Shown: positions 25,905-60,800 of the stretch, one piece after another
How the letters are laid out: every line of letters begins with the position of its first letter
How positions within the stretch are numbered: the first letter of the stretch is position 1
NCBI GenBank assembly: GCA_943735955.1
Contig: OX030961.1
Location: 1,632,483-1,696,482 of the forward strand
Length of the DNA: 64,000 nucleotides
From: Piscicola geometra
Lineage: Eukaryota > Annelida > Clitellata > Hirudinida > Piscicolidae
Reading direction: 5' to 3'
Translations under genes and position numbers: made by a program
Notes under the pieces: model-generated
Database searches by the model: none
What the model saw: only the letters and a program-made list of their open reading frames with translations
What the model was told of the DNA's origin: nothing

Positions 25905-26530
25905 TATGCAGAGACAATGCACAGTCTCGGGTTTCCCACCAGGTGCAAGGCAATTATTCTTTGTGACTTTTACTCTACAGAAAGAACTAATGGTGCTATT
26001 CAGTTACTGTAGAGTACAGCGACTCCATGGCATTCGGTGGAGGAGTTTGTGTGCGCTGAAGTCCAGGCACCCAACTTACAAATGTAAAATACACTTAAAA
26101 CACGTTTATTATGGATGCAAATCGTCAATATTTTGTGAAAAGAAAAAGAAAAGATTGTTTAACAAGAGTTTTCAAGTTGGCCCATCTTCACCAGTCTCCC
26201 AATCAATGAGCTTCCTTGAGGCACACTATTAGAGCCCTTTGTCGCGAGCAACTATTTTTTCCATCTTTGCGGTTTTTTAATGCAGTTGAAGTTACTGTAA
26301 AAAGCGAACACCTGGTATGGAATGGTATATGGGGCAGGAAAATCTATATTTATTTTGTTTTTAAATTAACAATTTTTACATAAAATTATCACATAAAATA
26401 ATATAAAGTTCAAATCAAAATCAAACGAAATCATCTCTAAAATGGAAGTATGGTTGAACAAAACGAGAATGAATAGATTTGTTTGACTTTAAAGCTGGTC
26501 TCGGAAAGGCAGTAGACAGGTTTTACAAAA
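25905..26530. other. No supported gene
   Basis: Mixed composition with chance ORFs on both strands; nothing recognisable. Confidence 0.3.
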
Positions 26531-26599
26531 ACACTAAAGGGGAAAAAGAAGAAAAAAGCAAACGTGGAATAGGTCTGTCTTAAAACCTAATATTCTTAT

Positions 26600-27690
26600 C
26601 AGGGCAAGAGAAAAGAAAGTAAAATAAGGCAAGAATTCAAAAAAGGCCCACAAATGCCAGAAGAAATGAGGAAGAAACTCACTTGGGGACCTAAAGAACA
26701 AGTTTCCATTCGGGACTTTGCCTTCCTTCTCGAAGTTCATCGAGAGAAGAGCGGATTTGGTTTGCAGGGAGAAGGCAAAGAGTGAGTGTTTCACGTAATA
26801 GAAAGTAGGTGTCAGTTCCAAGACGATGGGAAGAAGAGAGTCCAAACCCTTGCGCACTTCTCCACAAGGCCTGGCAAAATGGAAAGCACAACCTTTATAG
26901 TGGACGCCAGGAAAGACCTGTCGCAAAGCCACCCAGAGCCCAGTCTGAAAGTCAAGAACCAATGTATTCACTCTCGTTTCGTTCAACAAACATCTTACAT
27001 TTGAAAAAGACTAAAAATGCATATAATGTTTTCATACCGTCATTAGTCATGTGACTTGTGCCCTCATCAAAACGAAGTACAACGGGAGCTGCCTCACGTT
27101 GTCTCCGAACCTAAGTAAGTGTACATGGTGCATTTCACCAACAATTTAAATAAATCAAAGCTATTTAAAAAAAATAAATCTTGTTAAGTTCAAGTTGTGC
27201 CACCCTAGCCTCATACTTGATGAAGGCGTGGATGGAGAACAGCTGGGAGATTGCTTTCTCGCCAGCTTGAAGGCACCAGGTTTTCGCCTTTGCCAGTAAA
27301 TTCAACTGCAGGGTTGTCGCAAAGATTGCATTACTTTTCGTTCGTTCACATCGAAATATAGCTCAGTTCAGTGTGCTGGGAAATACTGCTCATCGGTCTG
27401 TTGTAGTCAAATGATTAATTATTAATAAACCATTAGAGGCTTTTAAGAAACCATATGATTTATGAAATATAAATTAGCTAACAGGATCCCCGTTAGCTCC
27501 TGCGGCCTCATTCTTTTCTCGTTTTCACTGTTTGGCACAAGTTTCTTTTGATTGTTCTTGCCCCAGAAGTCTGGTTGGTGCTTGGAATTAGTTGAAGTAC
27601 ACGATCTACAAGTGTAGGAGCCGTACAAGCATTCCTTTTGTAAAGGGGCCACCCCTACTGATACAAGCCTTCTCTTTGTCATCCATTTTT
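26600..27690 (-). pseudogene. MULE-type transposase remnant
   Basis: Minus-strand frames at 26989-26840 read VLDFQTGLWVALRQVFPGV, then HYKGCAFHF. This is the MULE transposase core (acidic residue followed by W-A-x-x-x-x-FP and GC-FH). A frameshift moves the rest to another frame (FCQALWRSAQGFGLSSSH, then LLPANQIRSSLDEL). Upstream coding fragments reach 27680, where a Cys/His-containing piece could be the family's N-terminal FLYWCH-like finger. Stops and shifts make it non-functional. Confidence 0.72.
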
Positions 27691-28140
27691 CTCGGGTCTG
27701 TCAATTATAATTAATTAATTAACAGTAATTATAGAATGCAAAAATGCATATATTATAAAAAAATTATTTACTTTAGCTAACGACTCTTACCCTTCATATA
27801 GCTGCAGCTCCTCAATCTAAGTGAGTCCAACGGAAAGTGACGTCTTTTAAATTTGAATATATAACTGAAAAGCATACAGATAGTGAAAACATCTTAATGT
27901 TAAACTTCAACTTAAAGGCATTTAATTTTTTATTTTCAATTGAATTTTTAAAATGTTTAAAATAAAAAAAACGAATAAAATATTAAACACCAACACGGGT
28001 CGATTCGTCCCATACCAATATTCAATCGCCCACCTTGTTTTTAATTGTGAAGTTGTTTCGTTGTAATTTCATGACTTTGTCTAATTATTTATTGACAATC
28101 TAACACACTTTTCACATGTGAAATATCATTTATAGTTTCG
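27691..28140. other. AT-rich stretch, nothing recognised
   Basis: No coding or repeat signal beyond short A/T runs. Confidence 0.35.
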
Positions 28141-29520
28141 GGTTTACACATAGGGAGCGCCACGAGCAAAATATTGGGTGGGCCAACATGGCAAGTCGCT
28201 AATAAAAATTTGGTTAATTAATAGCCTTGCCTTTAATGGGGCCTAGAGCCCTGTGTTCGATTTCCCTATACCCTTCCCCTTTCAGTTTTCCAATGTTCAA
28301 CTCAATGGGCGACAGTTTAGTGAGTAAATTTTAATTAATTTCTACAAAATGATAATTGAAATTGCGTGTGGTATAATGATTAATATTATATGAAATTGAA
28401 AACATTCAAAATTTACTCAAAATTCAGAAGTCAAAATTATAATACTGAAAATATAATGATTTATATTACATAAAATTTGAAATAGTCACTTTAAAACATT
28501 AAATTTAAAATTCAGAAACACGAAAAATGTCTATAGAGTTTTTTTTACTTAAGTCATTTAGACTGACAAACTCATTTGCCACTGACACAATGTTAATACT
28601 GTCCATCAAGTCAAGGTGCACATTTGACATCATGATTGAATTCAGTCTTTCTTGTCCCATTGTCGATCGTAAAAACGTTTTTAGTCGTTGCAGCCCGGAG
28701 AACGAACGTTCACATGACGAAACAGGTGCTATGAAGCATGACCAGGGTTGCCAATGCTGAATAAATGGTTTTGTGAGTGTCACGTCTCACATCGGCATCG
28801 TTAAACCAGGCAATAATTGCCGGAATGTTATCTGCAATGTTGTAATGTGACAGAAGAGTGAGTTTTTTTTTTTTGTTCTATACTATTCACAGCCTGACAG
28901 ACGCATGCCATGTTACAATGGTTCTGAGAACCATGGTTCTTATGCGCCAAGGCGCCACGCCACACGACGTACACATCTCTCAATGCATACGTCGCAAACA
29001 CCAACTTAACTCTTAACCAAGTTAACTCTTGAGATTGATGCGGTTGAGATGTGGGTGAAGACAATCGACTTCTTCCAGCAGGTTTTCTTCCGTCTGCGGG
29101 CCCACCGTAGCTGATGGAAGCAACTGTTCTAGCGTGCTGGCTGGTTTTAAGGATTGGTTGTCAAGACGCCAGCTGATCGTGTTATACAGCGAATCTACAG
29201 CCTCGTAATAGTGAGAACGCTGGAATGCTTTTATATCATCAAACTGGAACTGTTCACCGTCACCTGTGCATAAAATACATGATAAAGATATAGTTAGAGA
29301 GAAAGAGAGATGAGAAACAAAAATGTATCAGCAACCAAAGTTAAAAAGATATACATACAGAAAAAACCCCAAATTAAACTTCGACAAGGCAATTTCATGT
29401 CTTCCAGATCCATCTTTTTTGCTTCGTTCACAGCGGCATCGAACTTTATTTCAAACTGATTCCTTAACACTGTGAGTTCGCTCATCACGTGACGTTTACG
29501 GCGCATCTCTTCTGAGATCG

Positions 29521-30261
29521 TCAAGTAGGACTCTGAATGGCCGTAGCAAACGAGTCAGTTAATGCAAACAGACGATGATCAACTGAACATTTAAAGTACG
29601 TTTCCGCTGAATGCAAGGTATTCAAGAACCCACGTGCTGTATAGGCTGCTTCAGAAGAAGTTTTCCGATCAGCTACTATACGCTCAATCGTTTTCATAAG
29701 GTGCTCATAGTTGCAAATTACGCTGTTTATTGCTGACGCTAGTACGGTCCACCTAGTAGGGCACAGTGGTCGAAGGCTAGTCACTTGAGCCGAGACGTGC
29801 TGCTTCTCGTTTTCCTTGTATACAAACTGACTTTGCACGTCTCTCAACATGTCTGTGCGTTTACCGGAATTGCGGATGAATGTCACAAAATGCTGAGCAA
29901 ACTCCAGTGTGCCGCTCAAAAATGGAACAGATTTTCCCGATTCTGCTACCGCCAGATTGAGACAGTGTAGTGGCCCACATATAGGCACGCACATGCACAC
30001 GTGCTCACCAGACAGGAAGTCCTGGGCTGCCTTTATTAACGTACTATATATATAACGTTGTTTTGTAAATAAATCTCTCTCTCTTGTGTAATAACAGTGA
30101 GCCAGACAATGGACGAAATGAGCATTTGGTGAGCGTTCCTTCATCCGCTGAGCTACTCCAGAAATTGCTCCGGACATTGCACTGGCTCCGTCGTAACCTT
30201 GACCATGTAGTTCACTGAAGGACAGTTGGCATCGTGTCATAACGTCAATCAGACATGCCAC
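29521..30261 (-). pseudogene. hAT transposase core, interrupted by an LTR-like insert
   Basis: The frame contains GQGYDGASAMSGAISGVAQR (the hAT DGA box), AHFVHCLAH, then after the foreign stretch CLNLAVAESGK, LRPLCPTRW and a helical region. The 128-bp insert at 29966-30093 keeps the frame open by chance. Removing insert plus one target copy restores an uninterrupted HCLAH-CLNLA order, as expected of the family. Confidence 0.88.
29966..30093 (+). mobile_element. Solo-LTR-like insert, copy B
   Basis: It matches copy A: TGTAGTGGCCCACATATAGG at the start, TATA-like ACTATATATATAA, AATAAA, (TC)n and terminal GTAATA. The target duplication is ACAG (29962-29965 and 30094-30097); the flanks agree for ACAGT if the insert boundary is shifted by one base. 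The empty site can be read from the hAT coding sequence. Confidence 0.75.
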
Positions 30262-31489
30262 CGGTATTTCCGCTTTTTGGCCAAAACCTTTTAGACTGTA
30301 CAGTCTTTAAAATTATTCTTGGGCTGCTAACATCATGTTTGTCCATCTCATACAGACTGACAGTTGTTTCGCCCCTGATACGTCTCAGTATTTGCCAGTA
30401 TGGCAAATTGGCTGACGGCTATGTTGGCATTAAACCGCTCAATTACCATCCGTAACAACGTTTTATCGATGATATTGCATTGTTCGTTGACAATGTCGTG
30501 GCTTAGGTGAGTGCCTTTTTGTAGACCAACTGATGTTGACGCAACTGATATTGCTCGTGATCATCTGAATTAATGGATGCAGGTTGTCGTTATTTCATTT
30601 TTTCCATGACGAATTGCCAGTCTTTGCTGCATGAGGAACATTAAACTGTTCAGCTGAACGACCAATCTATTTCGGTTGACTTGTTTTTCTTTAGCCAGCT
30701 GAAAACTTAGCTGTGTAGCAACAGATGGTTTGCTTTTATTACTCACGTATTCAGACGCTGTCCTGTGAGAAGAAGACGCCACCTGTTCATCCAGTTTTAT
30801 GGATCCGTCTTTCCAGTTGTTGAATCCCTTTTCAGCGAACGCGGACTCGACTTGCATGCTCCAAAAAGGCGTTTGTTGCCCATTTCACGACACCAGCTGC
30901 AAAGCGGAACTTTCGTTGACGTGATATGCGCAAGCTGAACCATTTTGCCGGCGGTTATCGACGTCGTCCATTGTAACCACAAGCAGCCTCGCTTAACAAC
31001 ATATCATTTGGACAATCAGTGAGGTGGTTGGTATCAACTTCGTCCATAATAACATCAGAGAAGAAGATGTTTTCAACTTTTTTAATTGGTATTTTCGGTT
31101 GAGTGGATTGCGTGAAGAAACGCTTGATAGTTTAGACAAAGTTTGATATAGCTCACCGCCGAGCTTCCATGGCAAAATTATTCTACTTCAGCATCAGTGA
31201 TGAACAAATAGTTAAAAAATGTTTTGGTATATAATAGTTACACATTTTGTTGTTACAGGAAAAGTATGAAAATTTTAGTTAAAAAATTAGTTTAAAAAAA
31301 TTAGTTTCTAATAAAATAGTTTAACAAATTTTATAAGTTATAGCCTCGAATAGTGTTGTATTTTAACAGTTTCCCATATGATTATCACAGTTGATTTTTG
31401 GGTGGGCCTAATACATTGTGGCCCTTTAGCTCTAAATATTGGGTGGGCCGTGGCCCACTTGGCACACCCTGCTCCGCCCCCCTTAGGCC

Positions 31490-32024
31490 GCAGCAAACCA
31501 ATGTTTCTTTCCATGAAAATCTCTTTTTGAAGACTTTTTATTCAATTTTACCTTTTTAAAATAAGTTTTTCACGTATTGCAAATATATTAAATTCTTTTA
31601 GTTCGTTAGACAGTTATTCTGAAAAAAATAATTTAAACTTTTTTTTATTAACTTTCAAAAGTTAAAAAATATTTTAGACTTTTTTATATTTTTTATTTAT
31701 GTTTTATATTTAATATTTTTTGGTTTTCAAGATTTTTTATATTAGTCCATTTTTGTGTAAAAGGACCTTAAGGTTTAAGTTAACTTTAGTCCATATATTT
31801 TATTAATATTTACTAATATTTTATTTGTCGTCTATGCTACATTTACTTTGCTTATATTTATGTTGATGTTTTAGTTTTCGAGCCTTATTTAAACGTCTCC
31901 CGAATGCAAACCCCTTAAAACCCTCATGGGATACTATGGAGGGGATACTATGGAGTGCGTACTCATGTTATCTCTTTAGCTGTTATTTATTTTTTTATGT
32001 TTTAAGGTTCAAAATGAGTTGAAC
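31490..32024. other. Region upstream of Axin
   Basis: AT-rich. It includes a dispersed motif at 31742-31800 shared with 23800-23860. A possible acceptor (TGTTTTAAG) at about 31997-32006 lies just before the Axin ATG, so a 5' UTR exon further upstream is possible. No promoter element is clear enough to call. Confidence 0.3.
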
Positions 32025-54473
<22,449 letters not shown>

Positions 54474-54641
54474 CATCCGTTCCGAGTATTTGCAAGCAAT
54501 CATGCTGTCATATCTCTATATTGTTATCATCATCATCATCCGAGCAATCTTTCGTTGTTTTAAAATTGTTTGGACTTAAACGGTTGTCTTAATTGAGCTA
54601 TGCCATAAAATCCTACTTTTTTATTCCGAAAAAATGCATTT

Positions 54642-54647
54642 AATAAA
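54642..54647 (+). terminator. Candidate Axin polyadenylation signal
   Basis: AATAAA 169 bp past the proposed Axin stop and 127 bp before the EFCAB7 start. AT-rich context makes chance occurrence possible. Confidence 0.35.
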
Positions 54648-54750
54648 CGAAAAATAATTCTTTCATCTCAAATGAATCAAACTGCACATTTTGTTTTTAC
54701 CTGGTAACTATGGGGACATGCATAATGTACATGAATACAATTGTCTCGCG

Positions 54751-54773
54751 TCTCAGGGGAGTTGTTTTGCGTG
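54751..54773 (+). promoter_or_regulatory. Possible 3' splice site just before the EFCAB7 ATG
   Basis: TCTCGCGTCTCAG ends at 54756, 17 bp before ATG 54774. It could accept an upstream 5' UTR exon or a spliced leader. There is no in-frame stop shown between. Confidence 0.35.
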
Positions 54774-54882
54774 ATGGCGACTGCAACAGACAAGCACATC
54801 GCGAGGGAAGCCATGCTTTCTTACTTGTGTGTGATGGAAACTCTCGAGAAGGATATTACTAAGCTGGAGGACTTCAACGCAG
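54774..54882 (+). CDS. EFCAB7: EFCAB7 exon 1
   Basis: ATG 54774, reading MATATDKHIAREAMLSYLCV and METLEKDITKLEDFNA, donor GTTGGT, one base over. Similar in pattern to the helical N-terminus of vertebrate EFCAB7 (R-A-x-L-x-x-L, K-D-x-L). Confidence 0.75.
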
Positions 54883-57800
54883 GTTGGTGTTTTCCAGTCA
54901 TCGTTTGACTTTAATATCTCTACTAATAAACCTTCTGACTTCTATGTTGCGAAGTTTCTTGAAATTCTTTCTCTTTTTAATTTATCTCAAAACTATAATT
55001 TTCCTACTCATGCACTTGGTAATACTCTTGACTTTGTAATTTCTTTTAATTATAGCAAAATTAATGATTTAAAATCTATTCCACTCCACTTTACTGACCA
55101 CTACTTTATATCTTTTCAAATATCTCTTGCCCAGCCTTTTTCTAACTTCCCCTCTTCTATTGTTAAGCGCTCTTGGTCTAATTTTGATAAAATAAATTTT
55201 ACTAAATACTTTCTTTCTTCTGACTTTTGTTCTAAATCTTTTACTAATGTGGATAGTTTTATGGATAATTTCAATCTTACTCTATCCTCTCTTAGATATT
55301 TTTGCTCCATTTAAAACTTTTCGGTATCGTCTATCCTCTAAAAAATCCCCATGGTATGATTGTGAGGGCACGACTTTTAAGCGACTAGTTCGCAAGTATG
55401 AACGAACTTATCGATCTACTCTCTCTGTATCCTGTTTGAATAAATGGCAAAATTGTTTCTCTTCTTATCGCACTCTTCTTTTTAATAAACACTCTTCGTT
55501 TTCAAGAAATTCTTTTATCTCTTCCTCCAGTTCTAAAAATAGATGGTCTTCTTTATCTGAACTTTTTTACATAAAAACTCTCTTCCTCCATCTTTCTCTT
55601 CTGATGACTATCTTGAATTTCTAACTAATAAAATATCTAATATTAGATCTTCGTCTAATAATAGTCCTACACCATTTTTTACTAAGTTTACTTCTGAATC
55701 ATTATCATCTTTTTCTCCTGTCACATTGGACCATCTTACAAATATAATTAATTCTATGTCTCCCACTTCTTGTTCTCTAGATCTCATTCCTACAACCCTT
55801 TTAAAGAACTCTTCTTTTTATTCTATCCTATTGTTCTGGATTTGGTAAACTTATCTTTGTCTACATCTAAATTTCATTCTATCTTCAAATCTTTATTATT
55901 CCTACAATTAAGAAGTCTTCTCTTGATCCTGCATCCTTATCCAGTTATAGACCTGTATCTAACTTTTCCTTTCTTTCTAAGGTCCTTGAAAAAGTTATTT
56001 CTCAACAATTAACCTTCTATCTAGAAAAAAACTCACTTCTTCCTTTTTCTCAATCTGGTTTCAGAACTGGCCACTCCACTGAAACTGCTTTACTTAAACT
56101 CTATAATGACCTAACTTCTGATTCTAATGCCTCTACTCTTCTTTTATGCCTTGACTTTTCATCTGCTTTTGACGACCATACTCTTTTATTAAATGTTTTA
56201 GATTCTTCTTTTAATTTTTCTGGTTCCTCCCTTATCTGGCTCAAATCCTATCTTTCTGAGCGAACTTCCTATGTATCAATTGAATCTTCTCGTTCTTCTT
56301 CTGTTTCTTTATCTTATGGTGCTCCACAGGGCTCAATCCTTGGTCCCTTAATTTTTATTTTTTATACCTCGGAACTACCTAATATTATTTCGTCATCTTC
56401 TTTAAACAGTCAAATTTATGCTGACGACTCCTATATTTATACATCTTTCACTGACCTTACTATTAATAAAATAACTCTCTGTCTTCAATCTATAATCTCT
56501 TGGGCTTCATCTATGCTTCTCAAACTTAATCCGGACAAATTTGAACTCATATATTTCAATAAAAAATCAAAGTCTTTACTATCTCTTTCTTCTTTAGTTT
56601 TGCCTCCCCCTTATTCACTCTCTCTAAACCCTTCATCTTCCATTCGTAGCCTTGGTTTTATTTTCGATTCTAACTTGTCTTTAGCTCCTCAAATTCTATC
56701 TGTCTCTAAATCATGTTACTTCCACATTCGTGGTATTAAACAGCTTCTTCCTTTTCTCGATGATCCTACCTTACAACTTCTTGTATCTTCTCTAGTTCTG
56801 TCCAGGATTGATTATTGCAACTCTCTTAACTATGGTCTCCCTGATACTACTTTAGCTCCTCTAAATAAAGCTTTTAACTGTACTGCTCGTCTTGTTGCTC
56901 GTGCTCCTAAGTTTTCTCACATTTCTCCTTATCTTCGTTTGTTACATTGATTACCTTTGAGATCTAGAGTGACTTTTAAAATATGCCTAAATATGTTTAA
57001 AATTCATAGCTGTAATGCTCCAATTTATCTTGAAAATCTAATTAAACAACCCCCTAAATCTGGTCTAAGATCATCTACCTTTCTAGCGTTCTTTTCGTTT
57101 CCCAGTTAAAAACTCTTTTGCTAAACGTTCTTTTTCTTACTGTGGTCCTCTTTTATGGAATTCTTTACCTTCTTCTTTAACTTAAACTAAGTCACTCATA
57201 ACTTTCCGTCGAGGCCTGAAGACGTACTTGTTTGGGACGTGATAGCTGAGTGCTTTTGTTCACTTAGTAAAGGGTGCTATACAAATCATTAGTGATTGAT
57301 TGATTGATTGATTCGATGCATCATTATGAGTAGTCAGTTAAAACTGAAAAAGAAATATTTTAATCGTTAATTCATTCAGTCCTCCACCACTCCGGAAGAC
57401 ATCTTTCCAGGAAACAGTTGCAAAAGATGTGGACAGCCAACCACAAAAGTTTATTTGAATAACCTAATTTATGAAATATGACCTACTTTGTTAAACATTA
57501 CCTAATTTATCGAGAATCTTCTAAGGACACAACTAAACACGCAGGAGTGGGCTACAAGAGGTTCGTGCAGTTGTGCAAGCAAGTGGCAGCCACCTCAAGC
57601 GACCAGCTTGTCGCAGCCTTCCGGAAACTCGACGGCAACCACGATGACTTCCTCTCCTTCAGAGAACTAGCAGACGTCCTTACCAAGGTTTCTGTGCGTA
57701 TGGTGGAATCCTTTGATTGTTCATTTCTATCATGATCATCGTGATCATCATCATGATCATCATGATCATCGTGATCATCATCATGATCATCATGATCATC

Positions 57801-60800
57801 GTGATCATCATCATGATCATCATGATCATCGTGATCATCATCATGATCATCATGATCATCGTGATCATCATCATGATCATCATGATCATCGTGATCATCA
57901 TCATGATCATCATGATCATCGTGATCATCATCATGATCATCATGATCATCGTGATCATCATCATGATCATCGTGATCATCATCATCATGGCTTCCAGAAG
58001 GGAGACAGACTTAGTAATGAAGAAATAGACAGGTTCGTAGCTGCAGCTGACCGCAACAAGGACGGAAAACTCAACTATAAAGAGGTATTCAACTTTCTAA
58101 TCTATGTCATCATCATCATCAACACCATAGTAGAGATATTCAACTTTCTAATCTATGTCATCATCATCATCATCACCATAGTTCATTTCAAATATGATAA
58201 CCATTAGCAAATCCTTCATCGATATCATCATTATCATCATCATCATCACCACCACTATCATCATCATTATCATCATGACAGTTTGTCACCCTGGTGATGT
58301 CCACCCAGGAAGAGTTGCAGAGGGCTGCAGAGAGAAAGTACCAACTGAAGCAGCTCAGTGCTGTGAGCAGAAGAAGCAGTGGCGGTGATGATGATAATGG
58401 CGACAGGCAAACAACAGTTGAAAGTTCGTTTTCAAAATAATAATTTTGAGCGTTGAACCGCTTGCGATTAGGGGTGGCATCGGGTTCTGTGCCTCAGTTC
58501 CGATCTCACTCTAAATGCATCATGCATGAATAAACATGAATAAACATGAAAAAATATGAACAAACATGAATAAACATGAATAAACATGAATAAACATGAA
58601 TAAACATGAACAAACACACACATACGCACACAATTCTGAACAAAGGCTGACCAATCAAACTAATCTCAAAGCTTTACATTTAGAGTAAGATCCCTAAGTT
58701 CTGTGCCTGCGTATTTTGGTACTTGGGTACCTAAAAGTGTCGTTTCAATTAACCGTAACTGAAATCGTTTTTTCAGTTATTTGACCAATTTCAGTTAAAA
58801 TATAAGTAATTTAATTTAAATTTTTAATTGGTGTATTCTAGTTGATATTGATATGAAATGATTATTGGCAGTCCTGGAGAAGCAGTGGAAAATGCCAGGA
58901 GTGGAAAAACAGCAGGCCATCGAGATGCCGGAAGAATTCAAGGTCTCTAGTCAATGATGATGATGATGACGATGATGATGATGATGACGATGACGATGAT
59001 TATAATGATGACGAAGACAAAATTGATGATGATAATGCGTTATAAAGATGATGATGCACTTATGAAGATGATGATTATAATGATAATGATAATGATAATG
59101 CGCTATGAGGAAGATGATGATGATGATGATGATTAAACTGACGAACAAAACGCAGGACTGGAAACGAACGCGACTAAGAGGAGGCTTCTTTTTGCCTGTC
59201 GATGATGAAGAAGAAGAAGAAGGTAATAATGAAGATGATGATGACGATGATGTCAAGACATACGTTTACAGCTTGAATGTTTCTAGAAACACGTCTGTGT
59301 GGATAGCAGTGGAGCCGACGTGGGAGCATGAAACAGGTGGTTTGAGAGGATGGATGAGTAGATGGAGGAACGAGTGCCTAGATTAAAGAGTGGATGGATG
59401 AGTAGATGATTAAGGGTGAGTAGATCAAATGAAGGTGAATGGATGTGTGAATGGATTGATGGATGGATTAGTGGATAAGTGGATGCATTGATTGGTGAAT
59501 GAATGAGAGAATGGTTTGATGATGAATGGGTGGATGAATAATTTTATGAATAAATGGATGGATTCATTGGTGGATGGTTAGATGGATGTATTGATGGAAA
59601 ATTTGAGGTGAATTTCATTATATCTATTGATCACAAAACCTATTCTTAGATCTGAATTACTACATTTTCAATGGACTTGACTTGGACAACAGCAACAACA
59701 GCAGCATTAACGATCGTAGAAGCAGCAGCAGCCACACTAACAGTGATCCAAGCAGACATACTAACAGAAACAGCTTGGACTTGATTCTCTTCCTGCTGAA
59801 CTCCGACAAGGAGCTGGTGGCTTGGTCGCGGCAGAGAGGACTGCATGGGGTCTCATTCTCTCGATGTTTTTGTCTTCCCGATTGTTTCAATTGAGGCGCA
59901 GGCGTTTATCGATCCTATAATTAACAATTCATAATTATAAGCATAATTCTCTAGTATTCTCTATTTTTTCCTTCTATTTTATATTGACTTATTGTTATTG
60001 CTATTCTTTCCTTCAGAGCGCCAGCCTACAGGCTGACCTCAAGAAAGGATCCTACAGCTTTTTCGCTTACACCTGTCGCTTCCACAACAACAACAAAAAT
60101 AATTATAGTAAAAATAATATAAATACTATTAATAATACTAAGTATAGAAGAAAAAGAAGGCGTGACGCAGTGGACCTGGTGGAGAAGAGGGGAGGGGCTT
60201 GGACTCTCTGCAACATCTTCAGGTCTGCATTCCAATGACGGAACAACAATTAGAAAAAACGACGTCTCTACTCCAACTTGCATTGGAAACAGCCCACTTT
60301 AGTGTGTTTGCAAAGTGTTGCCTAAACATTCAATTTAAATTCATTCACCAGAGGGACGTTAGAAGAGATTTTCGAGATGGTGGATGTGAACGGTGGAGGC
60401 TTGGTCGATAAAAACGAATTCGAACTCTACACCAGGCTGTCTTGTGGTTATGATGGTGATGATGATAGCGATGAAGAGGAAGAAGATGGTAGGCTGGATG
60501 ATGAAGAGTGGAAGATGGTTTTAGGTGGGAAAATGGTCTTAGGGGGGAGATGGGAAAATGATGATGGTGGACTCTTGGAATGTCTGCTTGATGGATGCAT
60601 GGGAAATTGTCAAAACAGCGATCGATTTTTGCCCTACTGTAAGCACATTTCAGCTCTATCCAGCACTCTTTCTCATCTACACAACCTTCTTATCCATACA
60701 GACAAGGTAAATGGCACCAAGGGCAGAATGGACAAGGAGGCTTTTGTAGCGCTTCACTTGATGGACGTACAAGACGGGGATGGCAGTGTCGAGGAGATAT

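Larger units (their letters stand above)
28140..31478 (-). mobile_element. Degenerate hAT transposon with a nested insert
   Basis: The right edge (about 31420-31478) ends GGCCCACTTGGCACACCCTG, which on the minus strand starts CAGGGTGTGCC, typical of hAT termini. A related GGGTGGGCC motif lies at about 28173-28182. Between them, broken minus-strand frames encode an N-terminal zinc-finger-like region (about 31180-30560), the catalytic core (30261-29521) and the C-terminal dimerisation region (28783-28505; CERSFSGLQRLKTFLRSTMG). It resembles ZMYM1/TTF-type hAT proteins. Many stops make it inactive. It sits upstream of Axin. Confidence 0.82.

Noticed and set aside
28527..30455. Short + strand ORFs in the hAT region
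   Set aside because: Shadows of the minus-strand transposase frames.
57680..58207. His/Asp- and Ile/Met-rich frames in EFCAB7
   Set aside because: They read the 30-bp intron repeat; the exon boundaries at 57687 and 57998 agree in phase.
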